From: a virus
Length of the DNA: 25,699 nt
Virus record (IMG/VR): IMGVR_UViG_3300009509_000096
Coordinates: 1 to 25,699 of that record
Strand: one strand, 5' to 3'
The notes beneath the pieces are model-generated. The model saw only the letters and a list, made by a program, of their open reading frames with translations. It searched no databases and had not been told where the DNA came from. Below, piece after piece: positions 6,775-13,071 of the stretch. Numbering within the stretch: position 1 is the stretch's first letter; each line of letters opens with the position of its first letter. A program made the translations under genes and the position numbers.

Positions 6775-6918
6775 ATGGCGGATTTAAAGATGAGTAAGGA
6801 TAAAATTGATTTCTCCCAAAAACCGGATTTTATCAATCAGAATACGGTTGATGCTGGTAAGGGTGGATCCACCCCTGCAGTCCCCAGAAATGACAATGGG
6901 AGCAAAAAGGTTGGGTAA
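6775..6918 (+). CDS. 47-residue hydrophilic protein of unknown function
   Basis: A short ORF with a textbook AAGGAGG (6760-6766) overlapping the amidase stop, and ATG at 6775. The peptide starts MADLKMSKDKIDFSQKPDF and ends in a Gly/Asn/Lys-rich tail. It has no membrane helix or cysteine and looks disordered. The strong ribosome site and tight spacing to the amidase are the main support that it is translated. It ends five bases before the tRNA-Pro gene. Confidence 0.6.
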   Translation: MADLKMSKDKIDFSQKPDFINQNTVDAGKGGSTPAVPRNDNGSKKVG

Positions 6919-6922
6919 ACAA

Positions 6923-6996
6923 CGGGGTGTAGCCTAGTTAGGCAAGGCGCTTGGTTTGGGGCCAAGAGATCGGGGGTTCAAATCCCTCCGCCCCGA
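6923..6996 (+). tRNA. tRNA-Pro (anticodon UGG)
   Basis: A full cloverleaf can be drawn. Acceptor CGGGGTG (6923-6929) pairs with CGCCCCG (6989-6995). The D arm is GCCT/AGGC with loop AGTTAGGCA. The anticodon stem is CTTGG/CCAAG with loop TTTGGGG, giving anticodon TGG at 6957-6959. The variable loop is AGATC, and the T arm GGGGG/CCCTC has loop TTCAAAT and one G-T pair. The C1-G72 pair and A73 are typical of bacterial proline tRNAs. CCA is not encoded (the next bases are TCA), so the host CCA-adding enzyme must finish it. It lies in the same direction as, and within, the late operon, so it is probably cut from the mRNA. Confidence 0.93.
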
Positions 6997-7025
6997 TCAA
7001 ATTAAATTGAAGGAGAAGGATAAAG

Positions 7026-7073
7026 ATGATTGGTAAATGCAAAGGCAGCAAGAAAAGGAAGGGTGGAAAGTAA
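7026..7073 (+). CDS. 15-residue Lys/Gly-rich peptide
   Basis: ATG 7026 to TAA 7071-7073 encodes MIGKCKGSKKRKGGK. A purine-rich GAAGGAGAAGGA lies directly upstream at good spacing, and the stop is followed immediately by the ATG of the next ORF. Nearly half the residues are lysine or arginine. Phage genomes often have such basic mini-ORFs next to basic small proteins, but it may only serve as a leader that couples ribosomes to the next gene. Confidence 0.4.
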   Translation: MIGKCKGSKKRKGGK

Positions 7074-7253
7074 ATGGGGACTAAGAGGGATTTTGTGGTA
7101 TATAATAAATTTAATACTACAGTTCCCAAGATGATGCCTAAAACAACCCCGGCTTATACTCGAAGAAGATTAAGAGATAAGCATGTTGGGGCTTATTGGA
7201 AAATAACCGGGAAAACTACCAATAATATTCAATTCCCGATGATTAGGAGGTAA
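7074..7253 (+). CDS. 59-residue basic protein of unknown function
   Basis: The ATG at 7074 touches the stop of the preceding mini-ORF, with GGTGGAAAG in front. The protein reads MGTKRDFVVYNKFNTTV and, later, AYTRRRLRDKHVGAYW, and ends in PMIRR. It is strongly basic with no membrane span. The codons for the last residues include the AGGAGG of the next gene (7245-7250). I do not recognise the family. Codon use matches its neighbours. Confidence 0.6.
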   Translation: MGTKRDFVVYNKFNTTVPKMMPKTTPAYTRRRLRDKHVGAYWKITGKTTNNIQFPMIRR

Positions 7254-7258
7254 GACAA

Positions 7259-7786
7259 TTGAATAAGGTTTTAAGGACATATCTTGTTGTATATTGTATA
7301 GTCTGTATTTTTTTGCTTATTGCTGCAAATGGCTTTGCCATAAATGATGGCTTATATAGCGGGGAATTTGAGATGTGCGTTGATAATCCTGTGCAATGCG
7401 CTCCTATCAACCCCGGATATGCTAGGATAACCAATTTAGAAGGAAATCAGATTCTTAACCAGAATGTAATAATTTGGATGGGGATGGAAATAGTTATAGG
7501 TGAAAAAATATGCGGAACCTTTGGAAAGGCAATTCTTTGTCCTCCTCAAGATCAAATATTAGATATGAGCGTTTGGGGATTTGATGCAATCGTTACCAAT
7601 AAGACTACTCACGGGGCCGGTATTATAGTGGAAGAAAATAAGTTCATTATGAACTATTCTACCCGGCTGGTATCTTGTGAAGGACCTGATTGCGATATAG
7701 TGCCGGAATGGATGTTTGGAGAGGGGGCTGAAATGCCTTGTCATATAGGGCCTTGGATAACGGAGTATACAAAGGTAAGGGATTGA
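7259..7786 (+). CDS. exported cysteine-rich protein of unknown function
   Basis: A 175-residue protein starting at TTG 7259, five bases after the preceding stop and well placed behind AGGAGG at 7245-7250. Residues 1-27 are a clear signal peptide: basic start MNKVLR, a hydrophobic core of about 18 residues, and likely cleavage after NGFA. The mature part has seven cysteines in close pairs (CVDNPVQC, CGTFGKAILC, CEGPDC) plus one more near the end, suggesting disulfides outside the cytoplasm. No lipobox is seen. It is odd among virion assembly genes and may act at the cell envelope during infection, for example in superinfection exclusion. That role is a guess from location and export only. Confidence 0.65.
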   Translation: MNKVLRTYLVVYCIVCIFLLIAANGFAINDGLYSGEFEMCVDNPVQCAPINPGYARITNLEGNQILNQNVIIWMGMEIVIGEKICGTFGKAILCPPQDQILDMSVWGFDAIVTNKTTHGAGIIVEENKFIMNYSTRLVSCEGPDCDIVPEWMFGEGAEMPCHIGPWITEYTKVRD

Positions 7787-7787
7787 A

Positions 7788-8045
7788 GTGAACGAATTTA
7801 TAATTGAAAGAAATTATTTAGGGCCAGACCAAGATTTAATAGGAAAGGAATTTTTTCCAAGAACCCCTGGAATAAGAAAGGCCTTAAAGGCTATGGCTAG
7901 GACTAGAAAGGCTAATGTCAATAGAATTGCTGCCGGTAAAAAGCCTGTTGTTGGAGGAAAAAAGGTATCCTTGAAGACTTTCAACAAGAAAACTGGGGCT
8001 AAGATGACAAAAAAGAAAGCCAAGAAAATTAAGGCTGAAAGATAA
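7788..8045 (+). CDS. 85-residue lysine-rich basic protein
   Basis: GTG start at 7788, one base after the preceding stop, so probably translated by coupling because the ribosome site is weak. The first 25 residues look folded (MNEFIIERNYLGPDQDLIGKEF). From about residue 28 on, the protein is very basic and low in complexity: KALKAMARTRKANVNRIAAG, then KKPVVGGKKVSLKTFNKKTG, ending KKKAKKIKAER. Such a tail could bind nucleic acid, as in histone H1-like or DNA-condensing proteins. No known domain is visible. Confidence 0.6.
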   Translation: MNEFIIERNYLGPDQDLIGKEFFPRTPGIRKALKAMARTRKANVNRIAAGKKPVVGGKKVSLKTFNKKTGAKMTKKKAKKIKAER

Positions 8046-8057
8046 TAAGGCGGAATA

Positions 8058-8336
8058 ATGAATTGTTTGGTTTTTACTAGCGCTATTAGAGCAAGTGAAT
8101 ATTTCGAAGGCTTATTTAAACAGTTGGGCTGGCGCTATTCGACCCCTGGCGAAGACTCCTTTTCCCCTTCTAAAGAATGGTTGTATGAGAGGTTTTTGGA
8201 GCTGAGGAGAGGAATAAAGGGAACTGGAGTCTGCCGGGGGGATGCATATGTTTGTGTAGTTAAGATTGGTTGTAATCGATTTGTTTATGGGTTAAACACT
8301 GAATCGGAGGTCGAATACAAAGAATGTCTGGCATAA
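8058..8336 (+). CDS. 92-residue protein of unknown function
   Basis: ATG 8058 with AAGGCGGA just upstream. The sequence begins MNCLVFTSAIRASEYFEG and contains GVCRGDAYVCVVKIGCNRFVYGLN near the end. It is a soluble mixed alpha/beta protein with five cysteines and no recognisable domain. Its last 13 bases overlap the next gene, which suggests coupled translation with the gp10-like tail protein. It could be an inserted accessory gene. Confidence 0.6.
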   Translation: MNCLVFTSAIRASEYFEGLFKQLGWRYSTPGEDSFSPSKEWLYERFLELRRGIKGTGVCRGDAYVCVVKIGCNRFVYGLNTESEVEYKECLA

Positions 8337-8785
8337 GCGGTAATTGGAGTGAATTTGAAAGCTCTTTGAAAAAAGATGTTGAAAGATTTCATTCTAAAAA
8401 AATTGAATTGGTGAAGACGATAGCCATTAATGGCTTGTCAGGCCTCCAAATAGGAAGTCCGGTGGATACAGGCCGGTTTAGATCAGGTCATGACCTGACG
8501 GTTAATGAACCTAGCACATATAATCCTGATAAAGGCCTTCCTAATGAAGTATATACACAGATTGCTGAAGAGGCTTTGAAGGAAGCAGGTTATAAATTAG
8601 GGAATCTTCCAAAGGGATTTTTGAATAAACTTGTGGTTTTCATAACTAATAATGTGGAATATGGCCAATTTATTGAGGATGGGTCTTATAGCAAAGACCC
8701 GAATGCTCCTCAAAAGCTTTATGCCAAAATGGCAGAGGCTCTTAAGACTAAAATCGATGAAGAGGTTGCTAAATTTAGACTATAA
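8324..8785 (+). CDS. HK97 gp10-like neck/tail-completion protein
   Basis: A 153-residue protein. GGAGG (8306-8310) lies 13 bases before ATG 8324. The order of elements fits the HK97-gp10 family that links the head connector to the tail. A helical N-terminus WSEFESSLKKDVERF is followed by the signature SPVDTGRFRSGHDLTVN (about 45-61). Then VVFITNNVEYGQFIEDGS (about 104-121) and APQKLYAKMAEALKTKI precede a C-terminal helix. Its place before the tail terminator gene agrees, although an orphan gene now separates them. Confidence 0.8.
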   Translation: MSGISGNWSEFESSLKKDVERFHSKKIELVKTIAINGLSGLQIGSPVDTGRFRSGHDLTVNEPSTYNPDKGLPNEVYTQIAEEALKEAGYKLGNLPKGFLNKLVVFITNNVEYGQFIEDGSYSKDPNAPQKLYAKMAEALKTKIDEEVAKFRL

Positions 8786-8794
8786 GAGGTTATA

Positions 8795-9637
8795 ATGAAA
8801 TTATTAGAGGATGTATTAAAGGAATTCACAATAAGAAATGATCGCAATAAAATGGCCATAAAGGCCTGTTTAGAAGTTTTATATAAATATTTCTCAGATA
8901 AGGAAGACACAATTGATATCCCTAAAGTTCTTGGAGATGTTCTATATGCTGTAGAGGAAACTTTATATGAGAAAAGGGAACTTCACCATCTCTATTATGA
9001 ATGGATGTCAAATAGGTATATGGCAAACTTTATTCCAGAAGCAATAGAATCTATAAAAATTATTCAAAAATATCTTATAGAAAGAGATTATACTGAAGAT
9101 AATAAAGGTGGTCATGGATGTGGTGATAGGTATATGTGGTATATTCCCCATGAAACAAAAATTATCCAATGTCATACAGGCCAAAATTATAATGCTATTA
9201 TTATTCTTGATGAATCAGATTGGACAACAGAACTCCATATTAGACGATTTTGGGATAGTGTAGATGATGCCAGGGAAGATGATTGGGATATTAAAGAAAG
9301 TAAGGATGGTTACTCATTAAAAAAATTATTGGTAAGTGATCACCTTAACAACAGGTTTAGTGACAATCTACCTGGTAATCAATTTATAGATAGACCAGAT
9401 TTGAAAATGTTTAAAAAAGCTATAAATAATATGGGAAAAGAAAGTGGGAGGCCATTATTTTATCTCGATGCTAGAGACCCAGGATATATTTTGTCTTATA
9501 CACAATTACATTATAGCGATGATATTTCTTGTGATCCTAGAGTAGACTGTGTTATTTATTCTTTTGGTTTTTTAAAAGCAGTATTATTTGGTATAAAATC
9601 CCAAAGAGATTATTTTGAAAGTGAAGATTATAAATGA
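8795..9637 (+). CDS. 280-residue orphan protein inserted in the neck/tail operon
   Basis: ATG 8795 follows AAGAGG and lies nine bases after the gp10-like stop; its own TGA overlaps the ATG of the tail terminator (ATGA at 9634-9637). I do not recognise the family. Residues 1-100 are helical (KLLEDVLKEFTIRNDRNKM, later EAIESIKIIQKYLIERDY). A Gly/Cys/Tyr-rich stretch GGHGCGDRYMWYIPHE follows at about 104-119, then alternating strands (NAIIILDESDW). The C-terminal half ends with CDPRVDCVIYSFGFLKAVLFGI. No signal peptide is present. Base use is more AT-rich than either neighbour, which suggests later insertion. A role in host takeover or defence is only inferred. Confidence 0.7.
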   Translation: MKLLEDVLKEFTIRNDRNKMAIKACLEVLYKYFSDKEDTIDIPKVLGDVLYAVEETLYEKRELHHLYYEWMSNRYMANFIPEAIESIKIIQKYLIERDYTEDNKGGHGCGDRYMWYIPHETKIIQCHTGQNYNAIIILDESDWTTELHIRRFWDSVDDAREDDWDIKESKDGYSLKKLLVSDHLNNRFSDNLPGNQFIDRPDLKMFKKAINNMGKESGRPLFYLDARDPGYILSYTQLHYSDDISCDPRVDCVIYSFGFLKAVLFGIKSQRDYFESEDYK

Positions 9638-10083
9638 GTGTAACAACTACTTTTGAGGATATATCTAAGAAAATAATAGCTTATTTTGGGGCTAATTGGT
9701 CAACTACCAGCGTTCAATACCCCAATACAGACCTTTTAGACCCTAGCAGTTTGGAATATTTTGCAATTTTCAATGTTGTAAAGTTCCCTTCCCGAAGACT
9801 TTGCATAACAGGCAGCGATGATACAGGCCTTATCCATACCGGGGAGGCTGTTATCAACCTATATAGGCGGTTAGGAAAGGGAGTTGGACAGCTTCAGCAA
9901 TATGTAGATGATATTTGTGACCTTTTTCGGTATCACGCTATAGAATGGGATAGCAAAAAGATACAATTTTTTGTCCCAGGGGTCAATGAAATAGGAACTA
10001 TAGGCCAGGCAGTTATGGGAATTTCTACTCCTACTAATTGGTGGCAAGTGAATATTTCTACAAGATGGGAGTATTTGACATGA
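9634..10083 (+). CDS. tail terminator-like protein
   Basis: A 149-residue protein with ATGA overlap to the preceding gene. It starts with a helix (TTFEDISKKIIAYF), then W and a long beta sheet: YFAIFNVVKFPSRRLCITGS, THTGEAVINLYRR-like strands, VGQLQQYVDDICDLFRY helix, and WWQVNISTRWEYLT at the C-terminus. This order matches tail-terminator proteins (DUF4128/gpU type), which cap the finished tube and join it to the head. Location just before the tail tube gene fits, with accessory genes in between. Confidence 0.7.
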   Translation: MSVTTTFEDISKKIIAYFGANWSTTSVQYPNTDLLDPSSLEYFAIFNVVKFPSRRLCITGSDDTGLIHTGEAVINLYRRLGKGVGQLQQYVDDICDLFRYHAIEWDSKKIQFFVPGVNEIGTIGQAVMGISTPTNWWQVNISTRWEYLT

Positions 10084-10313
10084 TAATTTATGATGGAGAT
10101 AATGAAGGAGAATATTGCCGAAAGTGTTACAAATTATATCATGAAGTTTATGAAGTATCTGATAAATTATGGAAGAAAGTGACTGGATGGAAAAACGGAG
10201 AAGGATTGCTGTGTATAGAATGTTTCACTAAAATAGCTTTCGGGAAAGGAATAGCTATTTTTTGGAAAGGCAAAGAAGATAGTGATGAAAAATATAAGGA
10301 TAATAAGAGCTAA
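10080..10313 (+). CDS. small zinc-ribbon protein
   Basis: A 77-residue protein. I chose ATG 10080, which overlaps the preceding stop (ATGA), over an in-frame start at 10038, which would run 46 bases into the terminator gene. It has two CxxC knuckles: C13-RK-C16 at the start and C45-IE-C48 after ELW-type sequence KLWKKVTGWKNGEGLLC. This recalls a common phage protein with 'C..C...LW..VTG...GLLC..C'. It probably binds one zinc ion; the role is unknown. The C-terminus is charged and flexible. Confidence 0.7.
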   Translation: MIIYDGDNEGEYCRKCYKLYHEVYEVSDKLWKKVTGWKNGEGLLCIECFTKIAFGKGIAIFWKGKEDSDEKYKDNKS

Positions 10314-10377
10314 GTCCAAAAGCTTAGTCACTAGAGAGGCAGCAAGAAAGGCTGCAAAGAAACCAGAAGAGGAATAA
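10285..10377 (+). CDS. 30-residue basic peptide
   Basis: ATG 10285, inside the end of the zinc-ribbon gene in another frame, runs to TAA 10375-10377. It encodes MKNIRIIRAKSKSLVTREAA then an RKAAKKPEEE tail. AAAGAAG sits upstream at useful spacing, and the stop is one base before the ATG of the next gene. Its tail contains AGAGGAA, the ribosome site for that next gene. It may be a real small protein or a coupling leader. Confidence 0.4.
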   Translation: MKNIRIIRAKSKSLVTREAARKAAKKPEEE

Positions 10378-10378
10378 A

Positions 10379-10552
10379 ATGGTATATCAATTGGAAGATA
10401 TAGAATCTAATTGTATGACTGAAATTAATGGCAAATGGGTACCAGTTAGGCCAATTAATTATAAATATAGAACTTTAAAAGAAAAAATTTTAGAAGCGTG
10501 GAATGTATTTATTGGCAGAGCGGATGCTTTTATGTGGCCAGAAGGACAATAA
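10379..10552 (+). CDS. 57-residue conserved-type phage protein
   Basis: ATG 10379, TAA 10550-10552, with AGAGGA upstream. The sequence contains NGKWVPVRPINYKYRTLKEK and AWNVFIGRADAFMWPEGQ. I recognise this pattern ('NGKWVPARP.NYKYRSL..R...AW.VF.G.AD...WPEGQ') as a short protein present in many phage genomes with no known function. It starts directly before the DUF115-like gene, which begins one base after its stop. Confidence 0.7.
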   Translation: MVYQLEDIESNCMTEINGKWVPVRPINYKYRTLKEKILEAWNVFIGRADAFMWPEGQ

Positions 10553-10553
10553 A

Positions 10554-11162
10554 ATGGTAAAAAGCGAAAATATTGAATGGGCAACTGACGAAAAGTTTAA
10601 GAATATTTGGAAAGGTCAAGAAGGTCTTATAATAGGCCGTGGAGCGGGCCGAGATTATGCCCGTAAAAAGACCTTGGATGCCTTCGATGGCAAAGTTATA
10701 GGCTGCAATGCTGCTTTTAACACCCGATTTTGTGATGCTATAGTATTGATGGATGAGAAGGTCTTTATAAACAATAAAGAAAATTATCGAAAAATGGCAA
10801 ATCAAGGCTCTTATGTTTTCGTTATTAATCCTATTTATCCTTTATATGGCATCAAAATAATAGGCTTAGAGACCAGAAAACCTGCAAGGTGCTCAAATAG
10901 CTTTGATACAGGATTTTACCCTTGTCGGCTAAGTGGCTATATAGCTGTAAATGTAGCTATATTGATGGGTCTTAATCCTATTTACTTGTATGGGTTTACT
11001 CCTTCTAAGGCTATTGATGGGAAGGTTGTTGAGAGGAGTTTTGATTTTGATCCTATAGCAGATTATTGCTATAATAACGGAATCGAAATATATACCACTA
11101 ACCGAGATCCAATTATGGAACTTTATTTTGAATATAAATCATTGAATAAAAGGAAGGTGTGA
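10554..11162 (+). CDS. DUF115 / sialyltransferase-like Rossmann protein
   Basis: A 202-residue protein. I chose ATG 10554 (after AGAAGGAC, one base past the preceding stop) over a TTG at 10503 that overlaps the preceding gene. The N-terminal GLIIGRGAGRDYARKK (about 23-38) is a nucleotide-binding loop. It is followed by VIGCNAAFNTRFCDAIVLMDE (about 49-69), as in phage and bacterial DUF115 proteins where a sugar nucleotide is thought to bind. Near the C-terminus, SGYIAVNVAILMGLNPIYLYGF (about 137-158) gives the second nucleotide-side helix and strand. A glycan transfer role is inferred. It ends at TGA 11160-11162, and the HNH reading frame continues directly after it in the same frame. Confidence 0.55.
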   Translation: MVKSENIEWATDEKFKNIWKGQEGLIIGRGAGRDYARKKTLDAFDGKVIGCNAAFNTRFCDAIVLMDEKVFINNKENYRKMANQGSYVFVINPIYPLYGIKIIGLETRKPARCSNSFDTGFYPCRLSGYIAVNVAILMGLNPIYLYGFTPSKAIDGKVVERSFDFDPIADYCYNNGIEIYTTNRDPIMELYFEYKSLNKRKV

Positions 11163-11213
11163 TGGGAAATCTATCATAAAATTTGGAATGACTATCATCC
11201 TGATGATCCTATA

Positions 11214-11609
11214 ATGCCTGGAGATGGAAATGCAATACATCATATAGATGGCAGTCACGATAATGATGACCCTGATAATTTACAGAAGGTGACTAGATCT
11301 GAACATAATATTATTCATTTTAAAGGCAGACTTGCTCCTAAAATAGCAGAACTAAAGACTGGGTTAAGATTATCTTATGGAACTAAGATGAAAATAAGTA
11401 GAATACAAAAAGAAAGATATAGTGGGGAAAATCATCCTTTATATGAAATAAAAAGAGATGATATAATTGGCGATAACAATCCTATGGCTGATCCAGCAAT
11501 AAGAGAAAAGCAGAGAATAAATGTCGGAAAGGCTCAAAGGAAAAGAAGATTAAAAGAAAAAATCAATAATGTGAATTTACTTTTGATCTTTGATAACTTA
11601 TTTAATTAA
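11214..11609 (+). CDS. HNH homing endonuclease, probably 5'-truncated
   Basis: A 131-residue ORF from ATG 11214. It has NAIHHIDGSHDNDDPDNLQK and a following SEHNIIH, the H-H...N...H metal site of phage HNH homing nucleases. The C-terminal part SGENHPLY...GDNNPMAD resembles NUMOD3-type DNA-binding repeats. The frame is open upstream to 11163 and reads WEIYHKIWNDYHPDDPI, the usual N-terminal part of this family, but has no start codon. The strong AAGGAAGGTG (11150-11159) fits an ATG at 11162 that is out of frame by a small indel. So the gene has probably lost its proper start, and the ATG used here lacks a ribosome site. Confidence 0.7.
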   Translation: MPGDGNAIHHIDGSHDNDDPDNLQKVTRSEHNIIHFKGRLAPKIAELKTGLRLSYGTKMKISRIQKERYSGENHPLYEIKRDDIIGDNNPMADPAIREKQRINVGKAQRKRRLKEKINNVNLLLIFDNLFN

Positions 11610-11623
11610 AGGAGGGAAAAACC

Positions 11624-12574
11624 TTGAGCTGGTTGAAAGGGTACAAAACCCAAATGCTCCTGGATTGGGAGGATACTTATGGAGATGATCCAAGTGCTGC
11701 TTCTGCTTTTAAAGTTCCTTTCAATACAGAGGATTTAACTCAAAGTCAGCCAAATCAACACGCTGCTACGATTAGAAATAATCGAAATCCAACTAAACCT
11801 TTTAGGGGCAATAAGGATGCTGCTGGAACTATTGTTGTGCCTGCTGATTTAAGGGCTTTAGGACTTTGGTTGAAAGGGGCTTTCGGGTCTCCTACAGTCA
11901 CTGGATCAGCTGATCCTTATACTCACACTTATAAAATAGGGGATAGTGTGCCTAGTTTCTTGTTAGATATAGGCCACACAGATGGAACCCTTTATTATAA
12001 GTATAATGGGTGTAAAGTCAATACCTTTGGTATGACTATTGGGGGAGATGGAGAGCTTGTGGCAAATGTTGGAGTTATAGCTGCCAAGGAGACAAAAGGA
12101 GTTTCGGCTTATGATGGCTCTCCAACAGATTATTCCAGTGTGACTACGAGGTTTGAAAACTTTGAGGCTTCGGCCTCCGAGGGTGGATCCAGTATAGCAT
12201 ATTTGACTGAGTTTGCTTTTGAACTCAATAATGGCCTTGTACCGGCCTATTGTATAGGTGATGCAGGGACTAAGAGCGACTTAAGTGAAAACTTGGTTGT
12301 TGTGACTGGGTCTATAACTGGGCTGTTTCAAGATGATGCTCTATTGCTTAAGGGTAGAAATGCAACAGAAACTTCTTTACAGATTGTTGTAACAGATGGT
12401 TCTTATAGCATAACCTTTAACATGGATGAGCTTATTTTAGATCCAACCAAACCTCCAGTCCCAGGGCCTGAAGGCTTGATGTTAAACCTTAATTATGAGG
12501 CTTATTATGACAATGGATCGGATGCTTCAGCTTTGAAAGCCATACTGGTTACCAGTGTAGCATCTTATGCTTAA
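11624..12574 (+). CDS. major tail tube protein
   Basis: A 316-residue protein starting at TTG 11624 behind a strong AAAGGAGGG. It begins SWLKGYKTQMLLDWEDTYG and continues with the beta-rich pattern of siphovirus tube proteins (Phage_tube_2 type): FNTEDLTQSQPNQHAATIR, GTIVVPADLRALGLWLKGAFGSP, THTYKIGDSVPSFLLDIGH, then a long Gly/Ser-rich insertion and a C-terminal domain LMLNLNYEAYYDNGSDASAL. Stacked rings of this protein form the tail tube. Its place before the chaperone pair and tape measure is the standard order. GC content and codon bias resemble the capsid gene, as expected for high expression. Confidence 0.8.
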   Translation: MSWLKGYKTQMLLDWEDTYGDDPSAASAFKVPFNTEDLTQSQPNQHAATIRNNRNPTKPFRGNKDAAGTIVVPADLRALGLWLKGAFGSPTVTGSADPYTHTYKIGDSVPSFLLDIGHTDGTLYYKYNGCKVNTFGMTIGGDGELVANVGVIAAKETKGVSAYDGSPTDYSSVTTRFENFEASASEGGSSIAYLTEFAFELNNGLVPAYCIGDAGTKSDLSENLVVVTGSITGLFQDDALLLKGRNATETSLQIVVTDGSYSITFNMDELILDPTKPPVPGPEGLMLNLNYEAYYDNGSDASALKAILVTSVASYA

Positions 12575-12584
12575 TTTTTTTCAC

Positions 12585-12632
12585 CTAGCGAGTAAAGAGT
12601 AATTCTGATGAAGAAAAAAATTTACTCGCTAG
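12585..12632. terminator. perfect 12-bp inverted repeat after the tail tube gene
   Basis: CTAGCGAGTAAA (12585-12596) and TTTACTCGCTAG (12621-12632) form a perfect stem around a 24-base A-rich loop. It lies between the tube gene and the chaperone gene. Only AATTTT follows on the + strand, so it is at best a weak or leaky terminator; the other strand has no better U-run. It could lower chaperone and tape measure levels relative to tube, or act as an RNA-processing or protein site. Confidence 0.5.
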
Positions 12633-12660
12633 AATTTTAACCTTATATAAGGGGGAGAAA

Positions 12661-13071
12661 ATGTCTGAATTCAATGGATTGACTATTGATTTAGAAAGCA
12701 ATGAAGTAGTAATTGATGGTTATAATAGCGCTTTCGAGAATACACCTTATGCGGGGAAGGATTTCGAAATCGTGGTGGAGCCAGTTACTCATAGAGAGTA
12801 TGACCGGATAAAAAAGAAATTCACCAATCGCAAGAATAATACTGATGAGGTTAAACTGGAAAGAGAGCTTTTCATGAAGCAGGTTAAGGGTTGGAAAGGG
12901 ATCAAAACCCCTGATGGAAAAGATCTTGAATGCACTGATGAAGTAAAGGAGATTATTGTTGAAAAAATATTCTTCTTTACTAGGGCTGTCAATATTGCCT
13001 GCTTAAATGCTAGGGCGGAAATAAGCGAGGAAGAGGAAAAAAACTTAGACAAATCTGGGAATGGCGTCTAA
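12661..13071 (+). CDS. tail assembly chaperone G
   Basis: A 136-residue protein with AAGGGGGAG before the ATG. It begins with beta strands (LTIDLESNEVVIDGYNSAF) and is then helical and charged, ending EISEEEEKNLDKSGNGV. It lies between tail tube and tape measure, the position of lambda gpG and its analogues, which help tape measure fold and nucleate the tube. Most ribosomes should stop at TAA 13069-13071; some should slip back at A AAA AAC (13038-13044) to make the longer G-T product. Homology is inferred from position, frameshift and length rather than from a signature. Confidence 0.8.
   Translation: MSEFNGLTIDLESNEVVIDGYNSAFENTPYAGKDFEIVVEPVTHREYDRIKKKFTNRKNNTDEVKLERELFMKQVKGWKGIKTPDGKDLECTDEVKEIIVEKIFFFTRAVNIACLNARAEISEEEEKNLDKSGNGV

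Noticed and set aside
6938-7129. Leftward 63-residue ORF ending GAEGFEPPISWPQTKRLA
   Set aside because: It is the antisense of the tRNA-Pro gene and the start of a small rightward gene; the motif is a tRNA artefact.
11160-11170. Stop-codon readthrough (TGA as Trp) joining the DUF115-like and HNH frames
   Set aside because: Other genes here end in TGA at natural boundaries (7786, 9637, 10083), so the code is standard; a lost start codon explains the HNH frame better.
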